In this document: piece by piece, positions 22,030 through 32,289 of the stretch
Numbering within the stretch: position 1 is the first letter of the stretch
Layout: every line of letters begins with the position of its first letter
Assembly: GCA_964017125.1 (NCBI GenBank)
Contig: OZ024915.1
Location: forward strand, 18,567,174 to 18,631,173
DNA: 64,000 bases
Direction: 5' to 3'
From: Flabesymbios commensalis
Taxonomy: Eukaryota > Annelida > Polychaeta > Terebellida > Flabelligeridae
Made by a program: the position numbers and the translations under genes
Notes under the pieces: generated by a model
The model's input: only the letters and a program-made list of their open reading frames with translations
Databases searched by the model: none
Told to the model about the DNA's origin: nothing

Positions 22030-22570
22030 TTTTCTAACACGCACCAGTGAGCTTAAGACCACCACAACATTCACTCACCGGGTGGGGTTGTTGGCTGATG
22101 GGCGTGGCGGACATGCTAACCCTTAGTCAACTAGACGCGAGCAATATCAAAAGTACATGTCTTAAACAAATTCATGACTGACATTAAGTATGAATCTGGT
22201 TGTTGATACTTAGATACTTTAGTAATATTATTTACTTGTCTATTTACCGAAAATATATTTTCTATTTTAACATGTTTACTAAGTTACGTCCTACTTGAAA
22301 CTAAAATGTTAATTGTCTGCTGCCTCTGGCACTTCTTGTCAAGACCAGTGTTCAACAATAGATGGACAACTATATGTTAGGGGTGACTTAGGTGGCAAAC
22401 CAGCATCTAGCTTAATCGATCGGAATGTTATCCCTTAATTAGTGTAGCTGTAAACACAATGTGTCACGTGGCTTAACATAACGTGTGTACATTTCAATGG
22501 TGCAGCATCAGATGGTGTACCAAGGTGGGTGATTAGCTGAGGTATTACTTATGTACATCCAAGGTGCGAA
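22030..22570 (+). repeat. Dispersed repeat M, copy 1
   Basis: Collinear with 34370-35050. Shared landmarks: ATTCACTCACC.GGTGGGG, TGCTGCCTCTGGCA, ACAATAGATGGAC, TTTAATCGAT-like, AATGTGTCACG.GGC and ACATAACGTGTGTA. A third partial copy is near 37195-37330. No coding potential; class unknown. Confidence 0.6.
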
Positions 22571-22814
22571 GAAACCCGTGAAGAATTCATTATTAAAATA
22601 GATAGAAGTAGATCGAAAAAATAATGAGGCGACAAACAACCATTTTGAATAATATGTAACAAGTAGCAAGTAACCAGTAATTTATTGTGAAAAAATCCAA
22701 AGGAACAAGCAGAAAAGTGTATGCCAGGTGAGCATGCGTGGTAACAATATATTTAAAATATATACAGGGTGAATTATATAGGTGAATACAAATATATTAT
22801 ATTGTTATTACATT

Positions 22815-22922
22815 CCCCGCAAACACAAAACATATGCACGATATTTGTACGACGCCAGCCCAATGTCTTCGACGTTGGTCCAACACTGCACAAAGGCCTC
22901 ACAAATGCTTTGCATTTACTGG
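22815..22922. repeat. Family A foldback, long-stem subtype
   Basis: CGCAAACACAAAACATATGC ... AATGCTTTGCATTTACTGGG; centre TGTC-TTC-GACG. Confidence 0.75.
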
Positions 22923-22977
22923 GCTGTACTTAATTAAAAGTTTTCATGATGTTTTTCACGTATGTACACAGGTTTTC

Positions 22978-23590
22978 CTATTCGACTTCGTTCTGCACAT
23001 TCATTAAAAATTCGAACTTGAGACTGCTTGGTGCACGAGAGTAAAAACAATTTAACAAGCGTTTCCGTATATCATTAAAGTGAGAGCATTTAAACGAGTA
23101 ATGGAATTCGTCTCCCACCTCCATATTGCAATGTGTACATATTCTGTTTTCTCTTAAAACCCCATGTCGACAACTTGCTTCAATCGGAAGCTTGTGGTTT
23201 CTACACCTGAATCTAGTCATCCATACACGAATAGGCAGGATGGTTAGATATTGTTCAAGTTTCAAAGAAGACTAAAAAATTCTGTAGTTCAAACATTTAC
23301 TACTTTGGTCCACCTGGGACGAGCATTTCTGGAAAAACTGATATTTTAGGTATTGTTTTATTTTTAATTTAAAACATTATAAACTGCATGGGGTGACTTG
23401 GCTTTCCAAGATACCTGTAAAGCCACAACCTTCTACAATATATTTAATGGCTTTTATCCATAAATGTATGTTTCTTATTCCATATCGTTTTTTAAAATTT
23501 TCTCTAATGTACTGCTACTCTGAATTTAAATCAGTGTAGGGGGTTTACATATAGCGAAAATAAATTTAAAACCGATAATAAACCGATCTA
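22978..23590 (-). mobile_element. LINE ORF2 C-terminal fragment
   Basis: The last 95 codons (23265 down to 22978) are open and carry a CCHC-like tail, RMCxHCN...DEFHYSFKCSHF, with RFRCRNHKLPIE just before it. This tail follows the RT domain in several non-LTR retrotransposons. Upstream on the - strand more of the same region is readable only in changing frames (for example LWLYRYLGKPSHP). A 5'-truncated, decayed copy. The clade is uncertain; the layout matches the fragment at 58.8-59.3 kb. Confidence 0.7.
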
Positions 23591-23801
23591 TCTTATCTTA
23601 TCCCCCCCCCCTTCAGTTGACTGCATTTTAGATTCACGGCGCATCGCCAAGGAATAATCCTATTTACGTTTCATCAACGTAACGTTACAATGTTATAATG
23701 TAATCATAATGTATAAAAAGATACATTTAGTAATCTGAGAATAAGTAAATACAGTGAGCTGTTTAATTTTTACCTATTTTTGGGTATACATTTTTTTTTA
23801 A

Positions 23802-24050
23802 CCCTTTAACCTATGCCTGCTGATTTTAACCTTTAACCTATGTCTGCTGATCATCACGACTATTGTGATTTTAACCTGTTCTTGTCGACTAAATCACTGA
23901 TATTAGGAACACAATGTATCTTTAAACATCTTGATTTCCAAATGTTTTGTCTCTAATTATACAGATATGACTACTTTTCACCCACTTGAAGTTGTGGGTC
24001 GCGGTAGCGAGACACAACTTCAAGTGGGTGAAAATTAAAATAAATTTAAT
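23802..24050. repeat. Family C TTAA foldback with duplicated left end
   Basis: The first ~27 bp (TTAACCCTTTAACCTATG...) occur twice in a row (23799 and 23825). The hairpin TTGTGGGTCGC-GGTA-GCGAGACACAA is perfect. Right end decayed. A separate half-hairpin CACCCACTTGAAGTT lies at about 24090-24112. Confidence 0.7.
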
Positions 24051-24344
24051 TAACAGGATCAGCAAGCCAAATTATTTAATTGGAATTTTCACCCACTTGA
24101 AGTTAAAGGCCTAATCACCTAAATTAAAACAAACTACAATACTGCATTGGAATAACATCGCTAGATACTGTATTTGATATCTAAATACATGTGGATATCT
24201 TATAATCAGACGATTTTCACAGAGAAGACAAATTTAATGAAATCCTTGCGAAATTTACTAATGGGCATTTTTTTGATACAACTTGCGACAAACTCAACTA
24301 TTTCGTCAATTATTTTGCATGTTTTTAAGATAGACTTTAACTAC

Positions 24345-25030
24345 TGTTGATTACCTTGCTCACATTGTCTTTGATGTAGATCATTAAGTTTCAAAAAGCG
24401 TAGGGAATCTACTTATGTGTGCTGCCCCCTAGTGGGACCCATCAGAACCCCATTCCTCAACTGCACCACCCGTGGGTAAACACATCAACAACAAGTAAAT
24501 CATCTTAATCCGCCACTAACATGGTTACAATTTAAATTGAAACAATACCATTGCAATAGAACACAAACCATGCATAATTCCTGTGTTTAATGCAGTGTTT
24601 TAAGCTTGACATTTATTTATTTAATTATTAGTAAACAAATTATCTTATGTTTACATACGATAAATAATACCGGAATTATTTCAAGAATACAATGTGTGGT
24701 GTGCGTTCAACTAATAATACACTAATTCCTCTAATGAACGCTTATCATTTTGCATTTATTTTGATAGTTGCAGATTTTCATTTACACTTGAACCGTTTAT
24801 AAATATATAACTGATCTATTTCATTTTGTCACATTCTCATACATATTAAGTGTATAGAAATTAGTTTTGCTGACGCTTTCTCCAGATAGCTAATTTGTTT
24901 CCACTTACCTGTTGGCGGTCAATTGGCTCTCACCTTCTACATCGATTGCAATCGGTGATTGATCAGTAGATGTCATGAGAGGCGATAATAGACACCAGGT
25001 GTGAGCAGAGTGAACTAATGTGCAAACAGT
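24345..25030 (+). repeat. Dispersed repeat N, forward copy
   Basis: Contains GCCCCCTAGTGGGACCCATC, GCACCACCCGTGGGTAAAC and ACACCAGGTGTGAGCAGAGTG. It matches 60-735 in reverse, with equal spacing of the two conserved blocks. Confidence 0.6.
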
Positions 25031-25072
25031 GACTATGGTGGAAAGGCTATGGTTGAAAGGTGAACAGATTAA

Positions 25073-25302
25073 CCTTCAAAGCGCTGATATATTAATGAAT
25101 AAACTATGAAGATTTTTTCAATTTGAAATCATCATAGTGTCTTAGTTAGCTCTTTCGCTTCATTTTGATTATCTATGTTATGGATGTACAGCCATTATAA
25201 TTATCTTACTCTTTCAGTGCGGAGATCGACTTTAGACGTCAGAATCTGACGTCTATAGACGTCAGATTCTGACGTCTAAAGTCGGTCCCCACGCTGAAAG
25301 GG
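25073..25302 (+). repeat. Family D TTAA foldback, complete
   Basis: 230 bp, TTAA on both sides (25069-25072, 25303-25306), starts CCTTCAAAGCGCTG and ends ACGCTGAAAGGG. The palindrome TGACGTCTATAGACGTCA is near the right end, bounded by GATCGACTTTAGACG and CTAAAGTCGGTC. Reference copy for D. Confidence 0.85.
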
Positions 25303-25434
25303 TTAAACATCTTGACCTCATTTCCTTATCTTGTTGTTAGATCGTGTCACTTATGTAACTGAACATAAACCGCATATTCATCAAATCCAAATCGTAAAAT
25401 TTTCGAAAACGACAAAACGCAAAAAAACTGATAC

Positions 25435-25970
25435 TGTTATCATGGTGATTCATGTATTTTTGCCTCTTATTTAGCTGCTGAATCAAGACGATATTTAGAA
25501 ATTAACTGGATCCAATTTCAGATAAGTAGCTGTTACTGACAATTCTTTTGCATAATCAAATCTAAACTAATTTTATACCCTGTAAGGATGGTTAGCGGCA
25601 TTTTCCGGATGCCAACATTTGAAGCTAGTAACTTCCCACTTCATAAGTAATCATTTACTTTCCTCTAACTTTGCAAACGGCAGTAAGAGATCACATGAAA
25701 AGTCAATAGTTACTGTCTTGATGAATTTGTTCATTTTTGCTTACATCCTTATCGTGAATTGAATTGCAACTGCTTACTCAGTCATGCGTTCAAGGCAATG
25801 ACTGCTTCACATCTGTATATTTGTAATTTAACACATAACACTGTAAAGCTGAAAATGTAACAATTTGGTTGTGTCTCTTTTTAGCTGAGGAATCAAGAAG
25901 TTATTTAAAAATTAGCTAGATTCAATTTCTAATGAGTAGTTGTTACTCACAATGTCTTTTGTATAGGATA
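25435..25970. repeat. Pair of related blocks
   Basis: Block 25435-25565 (TTAGCTGCTGAATCAAGA ... GCTGTTACTGACAAT) is repeated in diverged form at 25870-25970 (TTAGCTGAGGAATCAAGA ... GTTGTTACTCACAAT). CTGTAAGGATGGTTAGCGGC at 25586 recurs near 32085. Likely older parts of family E. Confidence 0.45.
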
Positions 25971-26212
25971 AAGCCCGAGGATAGGATGGAGGCCGAAGGG
26001 CGAAGCTTTTTTCACAGCTAAGAATGTAGAACTTCGAGTGTTTTAACTGACTTAAAACACCATAATCAAAATCTCTCTTAATCAACTGATTATATTACCA
26101 TGGGCCTATCATGATAATTGATCTGTATTAGGTCAACAATAACCCTCCATTCCCGGCTTAGAATGTAGTGTTCGGACAAGGAAAATAATGTAGTGGTTTG
26201 TTGAATACGAAA
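25965..26212 (-). repeat. Family E repeat, interrupted hairpin
   Basis: GTATAGGATAAAGCCCGAGG, then the hairpin tip GGCC-GAA-GGGC, then CATTCCCGGCTTAGAATGTAG and GGACAAGGAAAATAATGTAG. It ends where the LINE begins. Confidence 0.65.
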
Positions 26213-27966
26213 TTGGAGATTCTGTTCTCGGAACTTTAACTTCACAAATTCCAAGACTGCCAAATCTTGAAGAAGAAGAAGAGGTTCAACCTACAACAGA
26301 ACTAAACGAGGAGGGGAAGACTGTGGATCAGTTGGGATTATTGTCTGATTCCAACTGCATCATAGCCCCTTCACAGCCTTCTGCTGGCGGCAAGCGCAGA
26401 ATCAAGAGACAGTTACGAAGGAGCACACGTCTAAATAAAGCTCACCTCGTCCCTGACTCTAACGTGTCCGTTATACCCGACACACAACATTTGACACAGG
26501 TAAAAAAGAGTAAAACCAAAAAGCCCAAAAAGAGCACAGCACATGTGGACACACAACCACTAGGTGACGCTGACAAGTTCACATCTACCGGAGCCAGACC
26601 TAAAAACATTGCTGCCACAGGAAAGATCAGAGCCCCTCCAGCTAAGGGACATAAAAAGCAAAAGAAGTTGCATCAATCGAAAGAAATTACGTTATATTGT
26701 TTAGAGACTGGATGCAAACATAATCGCCAATCTACTCAAGAAATGGTACAGTGCTCTCACTGTGCCATTTGGCACCATCTGGACTGCGTAGACCTACATA
26801 GGTCTGAAAGCATTGGCGTCTGGCCTTGTCCGCGGTGCCGCTGCCAGACAGACATACTGCAGCAATGTCAACGTGCACTGCAGGATGTAAGCAGTCAGGT
26901 TGTGGCACTCCAGCTCCTACAAGATGAAGTGCACAAGGGTTTGGCTAAACTTATGCACGTTAAAACTCTTGAACAATCTAACCTAGACCTAGTCAAACTC
27001 ATTGGGTCTAAAATTGGTGAGTGTGATGACCTGAAGGCCAAAAATGCCGAGCTCGAGCGCCAGCTCAGCAATTCGGATAAAGCAAATCCTATTCCAAAGA
27101 TAAAGGCTTTAAATCAGAAGAGTTTACCTATCATTAAAACGTTACTGATTGGTGACTCAATAATACGAGATTTCATTAACACTGACCCAGCCAAAACTTC
27201 AGTCCGGAGCCTTCCTGGTGGACACATAAACGATGTGAAGAAGTCATTAAAACAACCTAAGAATGTTTACAAGGATATTGTGCTTCATGTAGGAAGTAAC
27301 GATTGCTCTGACAGTGTTGATGTTAAAGCAATCCTTGGACAGTACAATGAGCTTATCGACCTTGCTGCTACTGCTGTCACTGATACAGGTACAGTGAGGG
27401 TTAGTAGCGTATGTCCTCGCTCTAATCCAGAAACACAAGCTCGAATTGATACATTCAATAGTGGTCTGTCTGAATTATGCCAAAGTAGAAACATCCAGTT
27501 TATCGACAATGATGACAATTTTAAAACTCGCAATGGCTCGAGTAACTATGCCCTGATCGCAAAAGATGGGATCCACCTAAACGCGAGCGGCACTGCTGTC
27601 TTGGCTAAAAACCTAGATATCAACATACAGTTCAAAAAAGACAATTCTAAGAAAAAACAGGCGGTTAACAACAATGCCACCCAAGTAAACCGTTTGCCCT
27701 CTTTTCAACCCAATCAAGGGACAGTACGCAAGTCTCACAAACAGATTAATGACGACAAGCTAAAACAACCTAAAAAACATGTTCAAAACAATAAAAAATA
27801 TCAACAGCAGGTTGCTGACCAACCTAAAACCTTAAGTGAACAACCGCTGTGTGATTTCTGCGGGGTCACAGGGCACATGTCTAAAGCTTGCCGTTTCGGA
27901 TCTGTTGTGACTTGCTACCTGTGTGGCGAACAGAAACATAAGGCGAATCGGTGCCCAAACAAATAG
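26194..27966 (+). CDS. LINE ORF1 protein: PHD, coiled coil, SGNH esterase, zinc knuckles
   Basis: The frame is open from 26194 to TAG at 27964. It encodes a nucleic-acid-binding chaperone-like protein of the retrotransposon particle. In order: basic low-complexity head; PHD finger (about 26695-26845, C-x4-C...C-x2-C...H-x4-C...C-x2-C); coiled coil (about 26860-27080); SGNH hydrolase with LLIGDS (Ser codon 27157), VGSND (27289-27303) and DGIH (27565-27576); two CCHC knuckles (27850-27957, C-x2-C-x4-H-x4-C). The catalytic Ser, Asp and His are present. There is no in-frame ATG before 26743, which lies inside the PHD finger, so the true start is missing or non-AUG. Confidence 0.9.
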   Translation, partial: WFVEYEIGDSVLGTLTSQIPRLPNLEEEEEVQPTTELNEEGKTVDQLGLLSDSNCIIAPSQPSAGGKRRIKRQLRRSTRLNKAHLVPDSNVSVIPDTQHLTQVKKSKTKKPKKSTAHVDTQPLGDADKFTSTGARPKNIAATGKIRAPPAKGHKKQKKLHQSKEITLYCLETGCKHNRQSTQEMVQCSHCAIWHHLDCVDLHRSESIGVWPCPRCRCQTDILQQCQRALQDVSSQVVALQLLQDEVHKGLAKLMHVKTLEQSNLDLVKLIGSKIGECDDLKAKNAELERQLSNSDKANPIPKIKALNQKSLPIIKTLLIGDSIIRDFINTDPAKTSVRSLPGGHINDVKKSLKQPKNVYKDIVLHVGSNDCSDSVDVKAILGQYNELIDLAATAVTDTGTVRVSSVCPRSNPETQARIDTFNSGLSELCQSRNIQFIDNDDNFKTRNGSSNYALIAKDGIHLNASGTAVLAKNLDINIQFKKDNSKKKQAVNNNATQVNRLPSFQPNQGTVRKSHKQINDDKLKQPKKHVQNNKKYQQQVADQPKTLSEQPLCDFCGVTGHMSKACRFGSVVTCYLCGEQKHKANRCPNK

Positions 27967-30900
27967 GAATCCGGCCAAGATGAGTGTGCCGGAAAAAACT
28001 GCACTAACTCTCCATCCCTAGCCAGTGTTCCAGGTACGCCAAAAATTCCCACAAGCACAAATGCATCAAGGCGGAACTACAAAAGTAAAAATAGTACTGA
28101 CAATCGAACTTCTGTATTATACCTTAATGCGAGAAGCGTCAAATCTGTGTCAAAGAACAGAAATAAACTTCACCAACTGAAAGACGCTGTCACTTTGGGT
28201 AGATTTGACATTGTTGCAATTACAGAGACATGGCTAGACAGCAAGGTGAATGACAGTGAGCTCATGCACCCAAATTATAGTGTGTACAGACGAGACAGGC
28301 ATGATATTTTGAGTGATAAAATTGGTGGCGGTGTAGCCTTATGTATAAATAACAACATATCATCCTGTCGACGTCATGACTTAGAACCTCAAGAAGAGAT
28401 TGTTGTGTGTGAAGTTAAACCGAACAATCAAAGTAAAATTCTGTTCATTCTCGCATATAAGCCACCTAATGGAGATGTATCACAATTTATATGTAACGTT
28501 TCTCCTTTACTAAAAGCAGCTACATCCAACTTTAAAAACGTTTGCTTACTGGGTGATTTTAACATGCGAAATATTGACTGGTCTAATTACTCGTCAAAGT
28601 CTGAATCTGGTAATTCATTTTGTAATATGATAACAGAGAACTCCCTCTTTCAGATGAATAACGTAATTTCAAATAAGCATGGCAGTCTTCTTGATTTGGT
28701 GTTCACTACTGAGCCAAATCTAGTGGACGAGCCCGTCGAATGTCCCATCGACTTTGATACAGACCATTCAATACTTACGTTTAAACTCAATCTTTCAGGC
28801 TGCAACAAACGAAAAATACCCAGAGTAGTGTATAATTTTAAACAAGCTGATTTTAGTGCTCTGCGATCACTGATTACAAATAGTAATAGGTCCCTCAATA
28901 CTTCACTAAATCATTCTACCCATATGAACGAAGCTTGGACCATCTGGAGCTCAACAGTCACTGAACATATTAATCAATGTATACCACGGGTACCAGTGAA
29001 AAATAGTTCTAAACATCCATGGATGGATGGTGAAGTACGACACATGCATAACTGTAAACACACTGCTTGGGCTGCAGCCAAACGAACAAACAATGTACAG
29101 ATGTGGAACAAATTTAAATATTTGCGAAACAAATTAAAACTAATGCTCAGAGATAAACGTAACAGTTTTATGTCTGATCTAGCCCTATCACTGAAGAATA
29201 ATGCTAAGCGCTTCTGGACATTTTGTCGTCTGAATACCAATTCTCGCCAAATACCTGCAGTGGTATCTGATGGCCAAAACGATGTCACTGACGCCGCTGA
29301 TAAAGCAAAAATGTTTAATGATTATTTTCACTCTGTATTTTCCACTCCAAAAACAGGAATTGCTCTGCCTGCTGTTTCAGTTAAGTCAGACATCATGCTT
29401 GCTAATATAGTTTTTTCTGAAATTGATGTAATCAATGTACTGAAAGGGTTAGATGTTAACAAAGGCTCTGGTCCCGATGACATACCCCTAAAGGTGTTGA
29501 GAGAGTGTGCGGATGAATTAGCCCCCTCTCTAACCACACTGTTTAACCTCAGTATGTCAACTTGTACATTACCTGAAGTGTGGAAGTATTCAAATGTTGT
29601 ACCAATTCACAAAAAAGGCAAGAAATGCAAAGTCGATAATTACAGACCAATATCACTTCTCAACAGTGTGAGTAAAGTTATGGAACGACTTGTTTTCAAT
29701 CACATTTATCCGGTTGTCAGTCCACAAATTAATTCGGCTCAACATGGTTTTATGAAACATCGCTCTACTACCACACAACTAATTGATACATATTCTGATA
29801 TCAGTAGAAATTTAGACTCTGGAAGTCAAACAGACATTATATTTCTTGACTTTGCTAAAGCCTTTGATTCTGTACCGCACGACCTGATAGTTCACAAGCT
29901 TAAAACATTTGGCTTTGGCAGTAACTTATTGCAGTGGATTGAAAATTATCTACAAGGTCGGTATCAGTCAGTTATGATAGAAGGTCAGGTATCATCACCT
30001 TTACCTGTAACATCAGGTGTACCGCAAGGTTCCATTATTGGACCACTATTATTTGTTTTATACATAAATGATATCTGCGATGTTTGTACATCATTTATGA
30101 AATTATATGCTGACGATGCCAAACTTTATCGAAATATAAAGTCAAGACAAGATGTACTTTCCCTTCAGAATGATCTTAATGCACTGTTTCTGTGGAGCAA
30201 AATTTGGAGAATGAACTTCAACATATCAAAATGTAAATTCATGTCGATATGCCGTAAAGTAAAAATAGATTTTGACTACTCCATTGATAATAATATCTTA
30301 TCTAGAGTAACTGAATTTAATGATCTTGGAATAACCATCACTAGTAAATTATCTTGGTGTGAGAATGTGAAAACTGTTTCATCAAAAGCCCATTCTATGG
30401 TAGGAATGATAAAACGTTCTGTTGGCTTTAATAGCCCCATTGATGTTAAGCGCCAATTATATTTGGCCCATGCCAGAAGTATTCTTGAGTACTGTAGTCC
30501 GATGTGGAGTCCCAATCATGTTAAAGACATAATCAAATTAGAACGGGTGCAACGTCAAGCTTCAAAATTCATTCTCAATGATTATGTCTCACCCTATCAC
30601 GAAAGATGCACAGCACTATCTATCTTGCCTTTGTGCTTCCGTCGAGAAATAATCGACTTGTGTTTTTTATACAGCTACCTTCACGGTAAACTATCTTGTG
30701 ATTACTCTAGTAATTTTGAGTTAGCTTGTCCGCATAATGGCCTCAGATCTGCTCAACAGGGTGTTCTATTCAAATTACCTCTGTGCAAGACTGTTCAGTT
30801 CCAATGTACGTATTTTTATCGCACTGTTCGCTTATGGAACACTTTACCTTTTGTTATCCGAGATGCTAGTAGCTTGCAGATTTTTAAGAAGAACCTGAAT

Positions 30901-30990
30901 GAATTATATCTCGCCATGGTAAACTTATTTGATGTGAATAATCGATGTACCTGGAGCCTGGCTTGTGCTTGTGTGAATTGTCGAATATAG
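27967..30990 (+). CDS. LINE ORF2 protein: endonuclease and reverse transcriptase
   Basis: 1007 codons follow directly, in the same frame, after the ORF1 TAG. The AP-like endonuclease starts LYLNARSVKS (about 28114) and includes ITETWLD, GGGVALCINN, LLGDFNM and DTDHS (about 28770). The RT has YRPISLLNSVSKVMERL, FLDFAKAFDSVPH, SGVPQGSIIGPLLF and the catalytic YADD (30106-30117), followed by a connection region. The first in-frame ATG (28264) lies inside the endonuclease, after the ETWLD motif, so it cannot be the start of a full enzyme. Translation presumably depends on TAG read-through or reinitiation. The protein nicks the target and copies the RNA by target-primed reverse transcription. Confidence 0.92.
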   Translation, partial: ESGQDECAGKNCTNSPSLASVPGTPKIPTSTNASRRNYKSKNSTDNRTSVLYLNARSVKSVSKNRNKLHQLKDAVTLGRFDIVAITETWLDSKVNDSELMHPNYSVYRRDRHDILSDKIGGGVALCINNNISSCRRHDLEPQEEIVVCEVKPNNQSKILFILAYKPPNGDVSQFICNVSPLLKAATSNFKNVCLLGDFNMRNIDWSNYSSKSESGNSFCNMITENSLFQMNNVISNKHGSLLDLVFTTEPNLVDEPVECPIDFDTDHSILTFKLNLSGCNKRKIPRVVYNFKQADFSALRSLITNSNRSLNTSLNHSTHMNEAWTIWSSTVTEHINQCIPRVPVKNSSKHPWMDGEVRHMHNCKHTAWAAAKRTNNVQMWNKFKYLRNKLKLMLRDKRNSFMSDLALSLKNNAKRFWTFCRLNTNSRQIPAVVSDGQNDVTDAADKAKMFNDYFHSVFSTPKTGIALPAVSVKSDIMLANIVFSEIDVINVLKGLDVNKGSGPDDIPLKVLRECADELAPSLTTLFNLSMSTCTLPEVWKYSNVVPIHKKGKKCKVDNYRPISLLNSVSKVMERLVFNHIYPVVSPQINSAQHGFMKHRSTTTQLIDTYSDISRNLDSGSQTDIIFLDFAKAFDSVPHDLIVHKLKTFGFGSNLLQWIENYLQGRYQSVMIEGQVSSPLPVTSGVPQGSIIGPLLFVLYINDICDVCTSFMKLYADDAKLYRNIKSRQDVLSLQNDLNALFLWSKIWRMNFNISKCKFMSICRKVKIDFDYSIDNNILSRVTEFNDLGITITSKLSWCENVKTVSSKAHSMVGMIKRSVGFNSPIDVKRQLYLAHARSILEYCSPMWSPNHVKDIIKLERVQRQASKFILNDYVSPYHERCTALSILPLCFRREIIDLCFLYSYLHGKLSCDYSSNFELACPHNGLRSAQQGVLFKLPLCKTVQFQCTYFYRTVRLWNTLPFVIRDASSLQIFKKNLNELYLAMVNLFDVNNRCTWSLACACVNCRI

Positions 30991-32055
30991 CGGAACATTT
31001 CTTGTCTTAAACTACCTGTGCAATTTGAATCGGCTGTGAGACGGCTATTTGAGCTGTCACCAGCCACTCATGACTAAGGACGGAGGGCTCCGTTGTCGAT
31101 ACGCATGTGTTGGCAGATGACAAACCGCTCTGCCTTACTTATACTCGTGTATTGAATATATATCTATATATTTAGCACAAATGGTACCTTAAGTGATCGA
31201 TCTATGAACGATAATCTGCGAATGTTGCTTTGTGTTGTCTGCCTGGCTCGAATTCAGGCCGGAGACAGTCTCTGATACTGTTCGGAGCAGACCGACATCA
31301 CTCTACATGATCACGCTTGTCATGATCTGACTTAGAGTATTACCACATGGCATGGATGGCTGTTCCCCTCAAAATTATTATTTGTCTTTTTTCTGTTTTA
31401 TTTTTAGGTTTAGTGATTTTTCAGTAGCCTTTGTTTCCAGACCAAGTGGGTCCTTATGCTGAATTTCAAAGATCTCTAATCAACTGATATACTTCTTGAG
31501 TTTGGGATTTTTTTTCCTCCAGTCTAAAATTGCATATGTGGTACTACTCAGCATATTTCGGCTGCGCGACGGCTATATGAGCTGACGTCAGTAGATGTAT
31601 TCTAGGTTTATAGTATTACTTTTATTTAGGGATGTATGTAGGCCTATGTTAAAATTAAGAGGTTAAGAGGTTTTAATTAGGTTTCTACGCTTTCCAGAGT
31701 GTCCTTTTTTGCTACACGGTGTAGAGCACAGTGTAGCTATTTTATCTCTGGTTTTGGTGCGGGAAACAGATGACAGACAATTGTCGGTTATTTTATTTTA
31801 TGTGCACAAATAGTAAACTTTATAATCTATACTATGTACATTTTTAAATTGTTTTTGCTATTTTAAACAATGGATATTATTTTATTCTATAATTTTAATT
31901 CACTTATATGGTTGACAGGCATTGTAGAGGTCGTCTCGACCTGTTCCCGTCAACCAAAGTTATTACCATGTTCAAAAAATGATAATAATAATTATAATGT
32001 ACCATTTTTGCATGTTCTTAACTGGAAGTCAAATAAATAAATAAATAAATAATTA
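30991..32055 (+). other. LINE 3' UTR and tail
   Basis: Non-coding. CGGCTATTTGAGCTG (about 31043) recurs in altered form as CGGCTATATGAGCTG (about 31569). The last ~390 bases match 12545-12975. It ends with AAAT repeats, the presumed RT-recognised terminus. Confidence 0.8.
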
Positions 32056-32084
32056 AATCTACACTAATGTTGTACCCTATGAGG

Positions 32085-32285
32085 ATGGTCAGCGGTATAT
32101 TTCCGGTATTAATTGAGCATTCTCTAGCCTTTAGCAACACATGCCAGATTTATCATCACAGCTGTTCAATACGGCGACGACGATGTTTGTGACGAAGTGT
32201 CTTTTTTGTTGCTATGTAGAACAATATGCAATAGTTTTTTATCTCTGGTTTTGTTGCAGGAAACATATACATATCACGACAACGC
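32085..32285 (+). repeat. Older fragments of family E and of the LINE 3' UTR
   Basis: 32085-32165 matches the left arm of the family E copy at 19.9 kb (TTTCCGGTATTAATTGAGCA). 32190-32285 is a decayed copy of the LINE 3' UTR segment at 31695-31780 (GTGTCTTTTTTGTTGC, TTTATCTCTGGTTTTGTTGC). Confidence 0.5.
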
Positions 32286-32289
32286 TATG

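Larger units (their letters stand above)
26213..32055 (+). mobile_element. CR1/L2-group LINE, both ORFs open, 5' end truncated
   Basis: A non-LTR retrotransposon of about 5.8 kb: ORF1 (to 27966), ORF2 (to 30990), a ~1.07-kb 3' UTR and a 3' microsatellite tail of AAAT repeats (about 32030-32055). The PHD plus esterase type of ORF1 and the AP-endonuclease/RT ORF2 place it in the CR1/L2 group. No internal stop or frameshift interrupts either ORF except the TAG between them, so the insertion is young. The 5' junction abuts a family E repeat at about 26212, and ORF1 has no upstream AUG, so a 5' part is probably missing. No target-site duplication was recognised. Confidence 0.9.

Noticed and set aside
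28264-30990. ATG at 28264 as the start of LINE ORF2
   Set aside because: It would remove the first endonuclease motifs (NAR, ETWLD), which are intact and in frame upstream.
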